Of a DNA stretch of 64,000 nucleotides, positions 14,319-23,956 are shown piece by piece. The notes beneath the pieces are model-generated. The model saw only the letters and a program-made list of their open reading frames with translations. It was not told the DNA's origin and did not search any database. The position numbers and the translations under genes are program-made. Each line of letters starts with the position of its first letter. The first letter of the stretch is position 1. Origin of the DNA: Paenibacillus sp. LHD-38 (GTDB lineage: Bacteria; Bacillota; Bacilli; Paenibacillales; Paenibacillaceae); the NCBI RefSeq assembly GCF_031157315.1, contig NZ_JAVIFU010000029.1:21997-85996 (forward strand), given 5' to 3'.

Positions 14319-16097
14319 ATGAATCGACTTAAACGATTTTCACGTCAACTAATATTCGCTTCCGCCGTTCTGCTGCTGCCATTCGGCAGCTATTCCACAG
14401 CGAATGCTGCCCAGGGGGCTTCTCAAATCGATGCGGTGCTGGTGCTCGATGTCAGTAATTCAATGAGCGCAAGCGACCCGGGCAAAATCGGGAACGAAGC
14501 GATGAAGATGTTCATCGACATGCTCTCGACACAGGGCGATCGGGTCGGAATCGTAGCCTATACCGATGAGATTCAGCGTGAGAAAGCGCTGCTTGAAATC
14601 CAGTCTTCAGCGGATAAAGAGAATTTAAAGGGCTTCATCGACCAATTGAACCGCAGCGCCTACACCGATGTATCAGTCGGAGTAAAGGAAGCCGTGCAAA
14701 TATTGGATGACGGAGCTGATCCTGGCCATGAGCCGATGATTATTTTGCTGGCTGACGGCAATAACGACTTTAATGAAGATTCAGGCCGCACTAAGGCCCA
14801 GTCCGACGCCGAAATGGAGAAAGCCATTAAAGAAGCGAATGACAACGATGTACCGATCTACACGATCGGGCTGAATGCGGACGGAAAATTAAACAAGGAA
14901 GCATTGGCCGAGCTTGCGGATCTGACCGGGGGCAAATCGTTCTCGACCAACTCGGCGGATGATCTGCCGCAGATCCTGAGCGAGATTTTTGCCAGCCATC
15001 TCGACTTGAACGTGGTACCTGTTGATTCGATTACAGCGGACGGAAGTTTTCAAAACGTGAAAATTAACGTTCCCAACTCGAATGTATTGGAAGCGAACAT
15101 TTCCATCATGTCTTCGCAGCCTGTCGAAGCTAAGCTGGTTGACCCATCCGGCAATGCCGTTGCCATTCCATCGAATGAGATCCTGCTGTCAAAGTCGAAG
15201 AGCTATTCCTTGATTAAGCTGCTAAAGCCGGTCGAGGGCGATTGGACGCTGCAGGTAAAAGGCGTGAATCGCGATAAAATCGACATCAATCTTATCTTTA
15301 ACTATGATTTGAGCTTGGCATTGGACCCGCTTGCCAAAACCGCCTACTCGAAGGGCGATTCCGTTAAATTCAGCTCTTACTTAGTCAGCGGCGGACAGAA
15401 GCTTAAGGATGAAGCACAGTACAGCAACATGAGCGCGGTTTTGCTCGTTAAAGATTTGGACACGGGTACAACCAAGGAAGTGCCGATTGAAAATGTGGGC
15501 GATCATTTTGAAGGATCGTACAAAATTGAAGACGAGCACGACTATGAGATCAAAGTAAAGGCGGAGGAGGAAAGCTTCTTCCGTGAAACCGATGCGGTAA
15601 CGATTACGGCTAAGGCAGGAGGAACGGGTCAGACAGCACCGGCTCCGCCTGCAGATGAAGCAAAGAAGCCATTCCCTACTGTGCCAGTCATAATAGGTGC
15701 ATTAGGATTAGCGGCATTGCTTGCAGCGGCGTATTTCATCATGCGCCTTCTGAAAAAAGCGAACCGCGGTTTTGTCGGCCAGCTCGTCATTGAAATTCGG
15801 GATGAGAATACAGGTGACAAAACATCGCCGCAGTACAAGAAGCTGTCCGTCTTCAAGGGCAAGCTGATGCTTCATCAACTGTTACAGCTGGCACCAGAGT
15901 TGAAGGAAACGGAGAAAGTCGTTTTTAAACCAGGCAGCAACGACCGCATCACGCTGCAAAACGCTTCCTCATGTACAATCGAGAAATCGGGTCGGGCGAT
16001 CGATGCGACTCGTGAGTTTGAAATGAAGAGCGGAGACCGCATTACGGTTTCGCTAAAGCAAGTGGATAAAACGATCTTTATCGAATATCTCGTTTAA
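14319..16097 (+). CDS. vWA-domain membrane protein with C-terminal cytoplasmic domain
   Basis: 592 residues from the ATG at 14319, which follows AAAGGAG by 7 nt (a longer frame upstream lacks such a site). Order: signal peptide (about 1-31, ending ANA), von Willebrand A domain with a MIDAS motif DVSNSMS (about 44-50), beta-rich region, a transmembrane helix (about 455-477, IIGALGLAALLAAAYF), and a small C-terminal cytoplasmic domain. The vWA domain faces outside and should bind a partner through a metal ion. The C-terminal part has the strand pattern of a ubiquitin-like or FHA-like fold, which I cannot decide. First gene of a seven-gene operon, 24 bp before the tubulin-like gene. Confidence 0.85.
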   Translation: MNRLKRFSRQLIFASAVLLLPFGSYSTANAAQGASQIDAVLVLDVSNSMSASDPGKIGNEAMKMFIDMLSTQGDRVGIVAYTDEIQREKALLEIQSSADKENLKGFIDQLNRSAYTDVSVGVKEAVQILDDGADPGHEPMIILLADGNNDFNEDSGRTKAQSDAEMEKAIKEANDNDVPIYTIGLNADGKLNKEALAELADLTGGKSFSTNSADDLPQILSEIFASHLDLNVVPVDSITADGSFQNVKINVPNSNVLEANISIMSSQPVEAKLVDPSGNAVAIPSNEILLSKSKSYSLIKLLKPVEGDWTLQVKGVNRDKIDINLIFNYDLSLALDPLAKTAYSKGDSVKFSSYLVSGGQKLKDEAQYSNMSAVLLVKDLDTGTTKEVPIENVGDHFEGSYKIEDEHDYEIKVKAEEESFFRETDAVTITAKAGGTGQTAPAPPADEAKKPFPTVPVIIGALGLAALLAAAYFIMRLLKKANRGFVGQLVIEIRDENTGDKTSPQYKKLSVFKGKLMLHQLLQLAPELKETEKVVFKPGSNDRITLQNASSCTIEKSGRAIDATREFEMKSGDRITVSLKQVDKTIFIEYLV

Positions 16098-16121
16098 ATA
16101 GAGCCGTGGAGGGAACAAACA

Positions 16122-19100
16122 ATGAAACCAATCGTTAGAGAACATATACAGCAGCTCGACGTTTCGCTGGGCGGAGGCATTGTCAGCGAGAAAATCCGGG
16201 TAGATACCATCGATAACCCGATTTTGATTATTGGACTTGGAGGCACCGGCATTGACGCTTTGCTGCGCCTCAAATACCAGATTAACCGCCGCTTTAAGCT
16301 GCCGGAGGATCCGGTCTCGAAGAGAAAGCGTGACAAGCCCGACAACGTAGAGTTTCTTGCTTTCGAAACGAATGAACAGGATCGCAATAAAAAGTATATA
16401 GGCATCGGTCTCGACCCGATCAATGAATTCGTGCTGCTGTCCAATGCCGAGGTCGGAGGGCTGCTGCAAAACCGCAGTATTTTGGAGCCGTATATTACGG
16501 ATTGGCTGTCCCCGGAGCTAAGCATCACCGATGGGATGAACGGCGCGGCAGGCGTACGCCAAGCTGGGCGGCTGCTGCTGTTTACGAAGATCAACCAAGT
16601 CGTTCAAAGCATCGACAAAAAAATCAAGACGCTTTCCGTCGGCACGAACAAGAAGCTGATGGTATTTCTGCTCACCGGCTTATCGGGCGGAACGGGCAGC
16701 GGCTGCTTCCTTGATATTTCATATATCGTCAGAGGCATTATCGAGCGCGACCACGGGGCTGCAGGGATCGACCGGGTGAACACGCTGGGTTACCTTTTCA
16801 CGCCGGATATTAACCTTGCGAACAAAAGCTTGAGCGACCATACGCGCGAGTACATTAAGAAGAACGGCTATGCGGCACTGAAGGAATTGGACTATTGGAT
16901 GAACGTTGACGGCAGGGGAGAGCGGTTCAAGCAGCAGTACGGCAGCATTTTATCTGTTAATTCGCCGCTTCCGCCGTTTAATCTATGCCATCTCATCTCT
17001 GCGACCAATGCGGAGGGCAAGCTGCTCGAGAATGCTTACGATTACTGCATGAACGTAACGGCTGAGAACATTACGAACTTTATTTCAAGCGAGGAAAAAC
17101 AATCCGGCGAGGAATTCGCCATTCATGACTATATCAGCAACATCCGGACGAACATCGCCCAAATGAACAAGATGTATCCGGCTAACTACGACTATAACAT
17201 TATCGGGGCTTCTTCGGCCGTGCTGCCCATCGAGGAAATGACGACTTATTTGGCCTACCGGCTCTTTAACAAGATGGACAAAATGTTCGAGAAGGCGCCA
17301 TCGCAGGATGATGTGGAGAAGTTTGCGCGCAAGCTGGGCATCGACCTCGAAACGATGATGAAGACTTTCGATTCACGCGTGCCGGAGCCGCTTCCCGGAT
17401 TTGAGAACAGCGAGCGCCTAAGCTACAACAACGTGGTGAAGCTGCAAGCGGTGAACATGGATACCGAGCTGGAGCAAAACTTTCTTGCCCGTGCGAGAGA
17501 GGAATACATTAAGGCGAAAAAACAGTTACCGGGTGAAATCGTCGGCCAATTTACCGATCAAATTCGCCGTATGTTCCTGCATCCGGAGCAGGGACCGTTC
17601 TATGTATCCCGTCTCTTATATACAGAGAAAGGCTTCTGCTTGCTGAAGATGCTGCTCTCTTACATAGAGACGCTTCGCGAGGGATTGCTGCGGCTTCCAA
17701 GAGAAATCGAAGCGGCCAGGGAGCAAGCCGAAGAACGCATGGGCGACGCGAAGAGCGCGTTCGTATCGAAAGACAAGAAGAAAAACAACTATATTGAAGC
17801 GAAAATCAATGAGTACTGGCTGCATGCCGACGTGGAGCGCATGGAGCAATTAATCGAATTTTACGAGGATTTGCATCAGCTGCTCAACAATGAGAACAAC
17901 CGGATCTACAACGTGTTCAGCGAAATATTAAACGTGTTGAATTCCATCTTTGCCAAAAACGGGGATCTGCTCACGAACGGCGAAGAGCAGGCTGATCATA
18001 AAGGGAACAAAACGTATTATTGGAATATCGTCGGAGTGCCTGATATTTCCGATGTCATCAGCCGTTTAATGGATAAGAAGGATGGCGACGATCTGATTCG
18101 GGACTTTACGCAGGAGCTGCTTGACCATTCCAACCTATGGGTGAAGGAGCAGGAAATCGATATCGTCAGCTCGATCTCGGAATTTCTGACCGATAAATTC
18201 GGCGACCTCATTACGAAATCGATGGAAGAGTTTCTCGTTATGAAGTACGGGAATGACGAGTCGATTGAGAAGTTTGTCGAGCGCCATATTGCGAGCAAGC
18301 TGGATGAAGAAGCAGTGCCTGTATTCCATCTCAGCAACAGCTCCGGCAATTTGCATGTGCCGTCATGGGGATTCGTTTCGGTACCTGTGCAGGCGCCTAG
18401 CATTTTGCGAGGCATTCGCAACTATCAAAATAACTCGATCGGCAAATCCCATTTCACGATCAAGGAAAGCGAAGTCAAAAACCGGATTTTCTGGCTGAAT
18501 ACAAGAAACGGTGTACCTCTGTTCGTCTATACGCCGCTCAAGGTATATGAGGAAAGCTACGAACGGACGATTTTGGATAAGGAAGGCATCGGGCGCCATT
18601 TGGTGCAAACCGATCGCAACAACTGGACGTACCTGCCGTCTCCAATCCCGGAAAAGTCATGGGGAGATACGTACGTCAATCCGCGCGTTCAAAGCTATAA
18701 CGCAAGGGTTCGCGCTGAATTTGCCAAAGCGGAGAGCTTCCGTATTATTTCGGAAAAGGGCATCGACCATAATACGAGCAGCCGTTATGAGGTTCGCTAC
18801 ACGAAGCCTTTCCAGCTTGCTGATCTATTAAAGCCTTTCAATATGCAGCTGGATGCGGCCAAGCCGAATTTAGGCGAGGTTAAAAGAGCCTTAAACGAGC
18901 TTAAACGCCTCCTTTCCGAAGGATTGGAGCTTCAATCGACAAAAGATATATTCGGAAGCTTTACAGAGGAGCTGGCGCAGGAAAACCTGATCCGCTCTCC
19001 GGAGCAGCTAAGGCTTGTTCGCGAGGAATTAGCGAAATACGAGTCGATATCGGCCAAGGCATACGAGCTTGAGCAGCTGCTGCTTCTCCATCAGGGCGAG

Positions 19101-19511
19101 GAGAAATGGCTTGAACAATTTATCGAGGCTCTGTACACGGATACGATCTGCAAGAAGGGTGCGCTTTACGTATATGACCGTGATCCCGAGGAGGACGCAT
19201 GGTCTCCCTTCGCTAATTTAATGAAGAGCAGCAGCTATGTCGAGCATGAGGTGTTTGAGAGCTTCCGCCGCCTTGATGAGAAGAGCCGCAGCACGCTTAT
19301 GCGCAAAGCGGCGCGCAGAGTAACGGAATTGACAGCGACGGAGGACACCACCCTTTTGCTGAACAAGCTGGAGGAGCTGTTCGGCGTATTCCTAGATGCG
19401 CGCGAGCGGCTCGAATACGAGAAAGTAGAGCTGGCAAACGGCGAGGAGCTGCACCGGTTCTATAAAGAAATGACTTCAAAACTAAATGAAATCAGAAGAA
19501 AGTTGAAATAG
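16122..19511 (+). CDS. Tubulin/FtsZ-like (Tubulin_2-type) protein
   Basis: 1129 residues. The N-terminal domain has the hallmarks of the tubulin/FtsZ superfamily: ILIIGLGGTGIDAL (about 31-44), where FtsZ has its first nucleotide loop, and the tubulin signature GLSGGTGSGCF (about 186-196) that contacts the GTP phosphates. Downstream are long helical segments with no family I can name. Divergent members of this superfamily are found next to vWA and membrane proteins and have been proposed to act in membrane remodelling or conflict systems; that is prediction. No signal or membrane helix is visible, so it is cytoplasmic. GGAGGG precedes the ATG. The next gene begins 2 bp after its stop. Confidence 0.85.
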   Translation: MKPIVREHIQQLDVSLGGGIVSEKIRVDTIDNPILIIGLGGTGIDALLRLKYQINRRFKLPEDPVSKRKRDKPDNVEFLAFETNEQDRNKKYIGIGLDPINEFVLLSNAEVGGLLQNRSILEPYITDWLSPELSITDGMNGAAGVRQAGRLLLFTKINQVVQSIDKKIKTLSVGTNKKLMVFLLTGLSGGTGSGCFLDISYIVRGIIERDHGAAGIDRVNTLGYLFTPDINLANKSLSDHTREYIKKNGYAALKELDYWMNVDGRGERFKQQYGSILSVNSPLPPFNLCHLISATNAEGKLLENAYDYCMNVTAENITNFISSEEKQSGEEFAIHDYISNIRTNIAQMNKMYPANYDYNIIGASSAVLPIEEMTTYLAYRLFNKMDKMFEKAPSQDDVEKFARKLGIDLETMMKTFDSRVPEPLPGFENSERLSYNNVVKLQAVNMDTELEQNFLARAREEYIKAKKQLPGEIVGQFTDQIRRMFLHPEQGPFYVSRLLYTEKGFCLLKMLLSYIETLREGLLRLPREIEAAREQAEERMGDAKSAFVSKDKKKNNYIEAKINEYWLHADVERMEQLIEFYEDLHQLLNNENNRIYNVFSEILNVLNSIFAKNGDLLTNGEEQADHKGNKTYYWNIVGVPDISDVISRLMDKKDGDDLIRDFTQELLDHSNLWVKEQEIDIVSSISEFLTDKFGDLITKSMEEFLVMKYGNDESIEKFVERHIASKLDEEAVPVFHLSNSSGNLHVPSWGFVSVPVQAPSILRGIRNYQNNSIGKSHFTIKESEVKNRIFWLNTRNGVPLFVYTPLKVYEESYERTILDKEGIGRHLVQTDRNNWTYLPSPIPEKSWGDTYVNPRVQSYNARVRAEFAKAESFRIISEKGIDHNTSSRYEVRYTKPFQLADLLKPFNMQLDAAKPNLGEVKRALNELKRLLSEGLELQSTKDIFGSFTEELAQENLIRSPEQLRLVREELAKYESISAKAYELEQLLLLHQGEEKWLEQFIEALYTDTICKKGALYVYDRDPEEDAWSPFANLMKSSSYVEHEVFESFRRLDEKSRSTLMRKAARRVTELTATEDTTLLLNKLEELFGVFLDARERLEYEKVELANGEELHRFYKEMTSKLNEIRRKLK

Positions 19512-19513
19512 AG

Positions 19514-21940
19514 ATGAGAGAATTGTTGGATCGATTCGCGGCTGACTATTCAGCCGCCGAGCATAAGCTGAGAGGTCTAGAGGATGATCAGAGCAGTATC
19601 CATTATCCAACCGTCTTTCTGTTCGTAGGCGATGAAGCGGGACATGCGATTGAGCCGATGATACTCTCGAACGAGTTGAAATGGGATAACAATGCCGGTG
19701 TTATCTATCTGCATGTATCAACAAGTGAAGGAAAGGCCGGCACCCGGAAAAGCGAGCAGATCAGCTCTGCGTCAGCATCATTCGAGGCCGGCAAAAGCAG
19801 CTCAGCTCCGAAGGTCTTCCGTGCAGCGTTGACTGGGCTTACTGCGGACCAAAGCGAGAAGCGAACGGTACGCAAGGATATCGCGGCAGCCTTCCGTGAG
19901 GAGGGCCGGCATCTGATCGAGCTCAACAGGTCGCTGAGGCAGGTTAGCGATACGATTGCGGATTACGGCCGATTGTATGCCTCCTTCGACCGGCTTCACC
20001 TTGCTGTCATTACGAGGGTGGATGATCCAATGAATATCCTTATCCCGGAAATCTCGCTGCTTGCGCAATCTATTTTCCTTCAGCTGTTCAAATCCGTTCA
20101 GATGGATTTGTATGCCTTGATTAATGAACGGGAGCAGTCGGAGACGTTCGGTTATGCGGGTGCGGCGGGAATCGGCTTCCTGCGCGAACTGGAAGGAATG
20201 CAGCGGCCGGAATTTACGTTCTCCGCGAAGCTTCAGGTTACGGGCGACGGACTTGCCATTCCCGTCGAGCATAAGCAATCTCCGCTATTCGATCTCGTCT
20301 ATCTGTTATCGGATCGTAACGAGCGGGGGATGACAACTCTTAACGGCATGCAGGATAATTATGAGATGATTTGCCGTATTCTGCTGTTGAAGAACAGGAA
20401 GCGGAAGGAAGCCCTCGTTCAATCCAACGACGGAAGCTATAACAATGCCTCGTTCAGAAACAGCCTGATGGCTGAATCCGGAAGGCAAGGTTTCGTTTCA
20501 GCCGGGCTAGCCCAGGTGAAACGACCTACTTACGCGATTGCATTGACTGTGTTGTACCATTTATTCGAGCTGCTCATTGCGCGGCTTCAAAACGCGCCTG
20601 CGCGGGACAATAAGGAAAAGATGGCTTTTTTTGGGATTGATGACGCGGCGATGGAGGCACGGGTAGCTCAAATCGTTCCTGGCGAGGACAAGCTTGCTGA
20701 TATGACGGGCCTCCTAACGAGCGGCGTCCGTTTTGAACAGCTTCGCCGCATGTCCCTGCGTGAGGCAGAGGAGGCTTTGTTTGGCGATGGCTGCGCATTG
20801 TTCTTCCGCAAGCATTTCATCGAGGCAGCCGGCATGCGTCTGAGTGAGCTGAAAGCAGCGGAGGAGCTGCGGCGCTTCATCGCCCGAAATAGCAAAGAAC
20901 AACCGAGGATCTGCTTCTATCAGGTGTCCGAGTGGACTGATGAAAATGTGGACGGCAGCGTTCTGAACGTTGTTCGCGCCCGCATACGCGAGTTGGCCAG
21001 AGAAATCGGAATTGCAGGCGAAGAGCTTGAACGCACCCGAGAAGCGCGTGTCGAAGACCTGAAATTTCAAAGGCTTCCGTTTATGGAAAAGCAAAATGTA
21101 CGCTCCTTTATTCGCGCTTTTTTCGATACGGTCTATCGGCAGCAATGGCAGCTGCTGCGGCTGGAGACAGAGCTTGCAATGTACCGAAAGCTCGTTTCCT
21201 TGCTGGAACAGCTTCATGAGGGGTACCAGTCGAGAGTGCGGCAAATGAATGCGCTGGAGGGACAACTTAAGGCGGCTGCCCTGCAAAGTATTCGTTCAGC
21301 CGATGATTATATCGGGCAAAACGTTTTTGAATATTACGAGCGAGTTACCGAAGGCGTTATGAAAGAAATAGCAGAAAAGCGCGGCGAAGAGGTATTATTC
21401 GAAGAACGTTTCGTTGGTAATGTGACCGAGCTGCTGGAACAAGGGGATCACCTCCTCTTAGAGCGATTGATCGATGTTTGCCGCAAGCACATCTTAACGG
21501 CTGAGCCGTTCAACCAGAGCTTCGAGGAGGAATTGCTGCTGCGGGCGAACGTTTCTGTGGCCTACAGCAACCGAAAAGCCTTATCCAGGGATGAGTTGTT
21601 TCAGCAGCTGTACCGAACGCTGGAAGATAATGCAGCTATTAATATCCGGCTCCTCGACTACACCCATGAGCATCGCTACGAGGAGAAGTATTTGTTCGGG
21701 GATCGCGAGAGCGAGTTTATTCGCTTTGCTCTCGGCGTTGACGAAACAACACGAATCTACAAGCTGGGCTGCGTGCACGAGAGACGCAGCAGCGGAGTTG
21801 AAAAGCTGAATTTGATGGGCGGCTTTCATTTAGAAGATTTGATGTATTACAGAAACGGCAAGGTGTATTATGAAACCTATTTGCAGAACGGGTACGAATT
21901 TCATGCGCTTGATCCAGCCTTTCTGCCGGAGCTGCGCTGA
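19514..21940 (+). CDS. Large protein of unknown function paired with tubulin-like gene
   Basis: 808 residues, start ATG only 2 bp after the previous stop, so translation is probably coupled. The N-terminal 180 residues look alpha/beta (YPTVFLFVGDEAG, AGVIYLHVSTSEG). A long charged helical section with coiled-coil character follows (about 485-600, many Arg, Glu and Leu), then a mixed C-terminal part. I see no transmembrane helix, P-loop or zinc motif and do not recognise the family. The tight coupling and matched size suggest an obligate partner or scaffold of the tubulin-like protein. Confidence 0.75.
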   Translation: MRELLDRFAADYSAAEHKLRGLEDDQSSIHYPTVFLFVGDEAGHAIEPMILSNELKWDNNAGVIYLHVSTSEGKAGTRKSEQISSASASFEAGKSSSAPKVFRAALTGLTADQSEKRTVRKDIAAAFREEGRHLIELNRSLRQVSDTIADYGRLYASFDRLHLAVITRVDDPMNILIPEISLLAQSIFLQLFKSVQMDLYALINEREQSETFGYAGAAGIGFLRELEGMQRPEFTFSAKLQVTGDGLAIPVEHKQSPLFDLVYLLSDRNERGMTTLNGMQDNYEMICRILLLKNRKRKEALVQSNDGSYNNASFRNSLMAESGRQGFVSAGLAQVKRPTYAIALTVLYHLFELLIARLQNAPARDNKEKMAFFGIDDAAMEARVAQIVPGEDKLADMTGLLTSGVRFEQLRRMSLREAEEALFGDGCALFFRKHFIEAAGMRLSELKAAEELRRFIARNSKEQPRICFYQVSEWTDENVDGSVLNVVRARIRELAREIGIAGEELERTREARVEDLKFQRLPFMEKQNVRSFIRAFFDTVYRQQWQLLRLETELAMYRKLVSLLEQLHEGYQSRVRQMNALEGQLKAAALQSIRSADDYIGQNVFEYYERVTEGVMKEIAEKRGEEVLFEERFVGNVTELLEQGDHLLLERLIDVCRKHILTAEPFNQSFEEELLLRANVSVAYSNRKALSRDELFQQLYRTLEDNAAINIRLLDYTHEHRYEEKYLFGDRESEFIRFALGVDETTRIYKLGCVHERRSSGVEKLNLMGGFHLEDLMYYRNGKVYYETYLQNGYEFHALDPAFLPELR

Positions 21941-21997
21941 CCGGCAAACATTGATCATTGCAGCGGTCCAATAGCAAGCAGAAAGGGTGCTGTCCAC

Positions 21998-23284
21998 ATG
22001 CAACGAAAAATAAACGTGATTCTTCTATTGTTCAGTTTAATAGGAGGCGTATTGGGATTTGCGATCGGCGAGCTTGTGCTGGGCAAGCTGTCAGAGGGCT
22101 GGCCGCGCTTCGTCGTCGTCGGTCTCTATTTTGGAATCATAGCTTTGTGCATAGGGCTGTCCTGCCTGATTGCAGAATTAATAGCGCCTCGCTTGAACGG
22201 GGCATCTTGGCGGCAGCGCTATACAGATTTATCCTGGAAGCTGCTCGTGCCGGCAACGCTAGCGCTGCTTTTCGTTGTAGGCGGTCTGGTACAGCTTATA
22301 TACGGCCTTCAATTTGGCGGTTCTAAGCCGGTAAAGGATATCGTGCTTGTTATCGATAATTCGGGAAGCATGCTCGAGACCGATCCAGATAACGAACGGT
22401 ACGCAGCAGCGAAGCAGCTAATCAGCAATATGGAGAGCGATAATCGTGTGGCGGTGGTCGTCTTTCATGATACGGCGGAACTGCTTCAGCCTTTTGCCAG
22501 CGTAGGCACGCAGGCAGAGAAGGATCAGGTAAATGCAGCGATCGATGCGCTCGAGCCGACAAACGGAGGAACGAACTTCAGTCTTGCTTTGGCGGAATCG
22601 ATGAAAACGATCATGGGCAAGGAAAACGGGCGACGCGGCACGATGGTTATCCTGCTGTCGGACGGCTTTAGCGAATCCAGCCTCGAGCAGCAAATTGCGG
22701 ATTACCAAGCACAGCAAATTGCCGTGAATACAGTGGGTCTAAGCGTTGTTGATGCTAGAGGAGCAGACTTGCTGCAGGATATAGCCGATTCGACGGGCGG
22801 GAGCTACTATGATGTAACGGAAGCGAACGGGATCTCACTCGTATTCCAAAATATCTACGATAAGCTTGATAAACAGACACTCCTTACGGAGCGTACGGGT
22901 AGGGCGGCGGATAGTACGTTTTACACTGTTCTGCGTATTTTGTCGCTCGGCATAATCGGTGCGGCAATCGGCGTGTCACTCGGTTTGCTGTTCGATAATC
23001 GTTTTTTGGCGGTAAGCTTTGGGGCGGGCGGCATCGTCGGCGGCTTGCTGGCGGGTCTCATCCTGGACTTCGGCTTGTCTGGCCAAGTGCTTACAGACGC
23101 TTTCTCCCGACTAGCTGCCGTGCTCATGCTTGCGGCAATCATCGGGTTATTCACGCTGATTGTTCCCATTCGGGACAATAACGCGCCAAAGGCGCGCGGA
23201 GGCGGAAGAAAAAACGGCATCAATGGCCGATCCGCCGCTGGAATGGGCGAACGAACGAAGGATAGCCGCAGCCATGGATTTTAA
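21998..23284 (+). CDS. Polytopic membrane protein with vWA domain
   Basis: 428 residues with three N-terminal membrane helices (about 7-27, 42-64 and 86-107). A von Willebrand A domain follows with a full MIDAS motif DNSGSM (about 119-124), the TNGGTNF threonine loop (about 189-195) and an LLSDG strand (near 218). Three more helices (about 308-395) and a basic tail complete it. With three helices before it, the vWA domain should lie on the opposite side to the N-terminus; the positive C-terminus suggests the tail is inside. It is the second vWA protein of the operon, this time integral. AAAGGGTG precedes the ATG. It probably forms the membrane platform of the system. Confidence 0.85.
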   Translation: MQRKINVILLLFSLIGGVLGFAIGELVLGKLSEGWPRFVVVGLYFGIIALCIGLSCLIAELIAPRLNGASWRQRYTDLSWKLLVPATLALLFVVGGLVQLIYGLQFGGSKPVKDIVLVIDNSGSMLETDPDNERYAAAKQLISNMESDNRVAVVVFHDTAELLQPFASVGTQAEKDQVNAAIDALEPTNGGTNFSLALAESMKTIMGKENGRRGTMVILLSDGFSESSLEQQIADYQAQQIAVNTVGLSVVDARGADLLQDIADSTGGSYYDVTEANGISLVFQNIYDKLDKQTLLTERTGRAADSTFYTVLRILSLGIIGAAIGVSLGLLFDNRFLAVSFGAGGIVGGLLAGLILDFGLSGQVLTDAFSRLAAVLMLAAIIGLFTLIVPIRDNNAPKARGGGRKNGINGRSAAGMGERTKDSRSHGF

Positions 23285-23306
23285 TGAATGCGGGAGGCGG
23301 ATATAA

Positions 23307-23942
23307 ATGCGGTTTACCGATGCAGAGGACGGTTCTCCAGCCATCAGCGGCTTGACTCGAATGATCGAGGAGGACCGCTGCACGCTGCGCTGGATTTGGC
23401 CAAGCGGCATAGAAGCGGTTTACATTAGTAGAGCAGCTGCCGATAAGTCAGCTGCCGGAAATAGAAACAGTGACCAATTGAAGCTGTACACGAAAGCAGA
23501 GTATAAAGCGAATAACGGCTACCACAGCCGAATCGAAGGCGTCGGCATATTTGTCTACACGGTATATGCCTGTCAGGAAAGCGGTGCCGGCCCGCAGCTC
23601 ATCGTTCAGCCTAATCGCGAGAACAGTATAGAAATCAGTGCGGGCAGAGCAAAAATTCAATACTCGATTTCAAACAAAAGCGGTTTTTTTAGCAAGTTCA
23701 AAACGGTTCAAATTCAGGTGACGGCTGAGGTTCCGATTGCGAAGGATGTGCTTTGCTATGTTAAAAAGCAAGGCAGCTACCCCGCAAATAAGGAAGACGG
23801 GATGTTATATCCGTTTGTTGCTCCATTTGAGGCAGGTAAAAATATTTTGCCTGCCATAGAAATCGGCAAACAGGATTTTATTCGATTATTTTTCACCGAC
23901 GGTCGAACCTACGGGCAATTGTACGAATTGATTTCAGTATAA
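23307..23942 (+). CDS. Hypothetical beta-rich protein of the cluster
   Basis: 211 residues with alternating hydrophobic strands throughout, and neither signal nor membrane helix. I predict two small beta-sandwich (Ig/Fn3-like) modules: the first about 15-110, the second about 115-210, ending in RLFFTDGRTYGQLYELISV. No catalytic motif is visible. GGGAGGCGG precedes the ATG. It sits 22 bp after the vWA gene and 14 bp before the GTPase gene, and probably binds one of them. Family not recognised. Confidence 0.7.
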   Translation: MRFTDAEDGSPAISGLTRMIEEDRCTLRWIWPSGIEAVYISRAAADKSAAGNRNSDQLKLYTKAEYKANNGYHSRIEGVGIFVYTVYACQESGAGPQLIVQPNRENSIEISAGRAKIQYSISNKSGFFSKFKTVQIQVTAEVPIAKDVLCYVKKQGSYPANKEDGMLYPFVAPFEAGKNILPAIEIGKQDFIRLFFTDGRTYGQLYELISV

Positions 23943-23956
23943 AGGAGGAAGATCGC

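Noticed and set aside
16053..16594. Minus-strand frames of 138 and 166 codons over the start of the tubulin-like gene
   Set aside because: Antisense shadows of the region encoding the conserved nucleotide-binding loop.
16122..19511. Second cell-division FtsZ
   Set aside because: It is about three times the length of FtsZ, shares only the nucleotide-binding signatures, and lies with vWA/GTPase genes rather than division genes.
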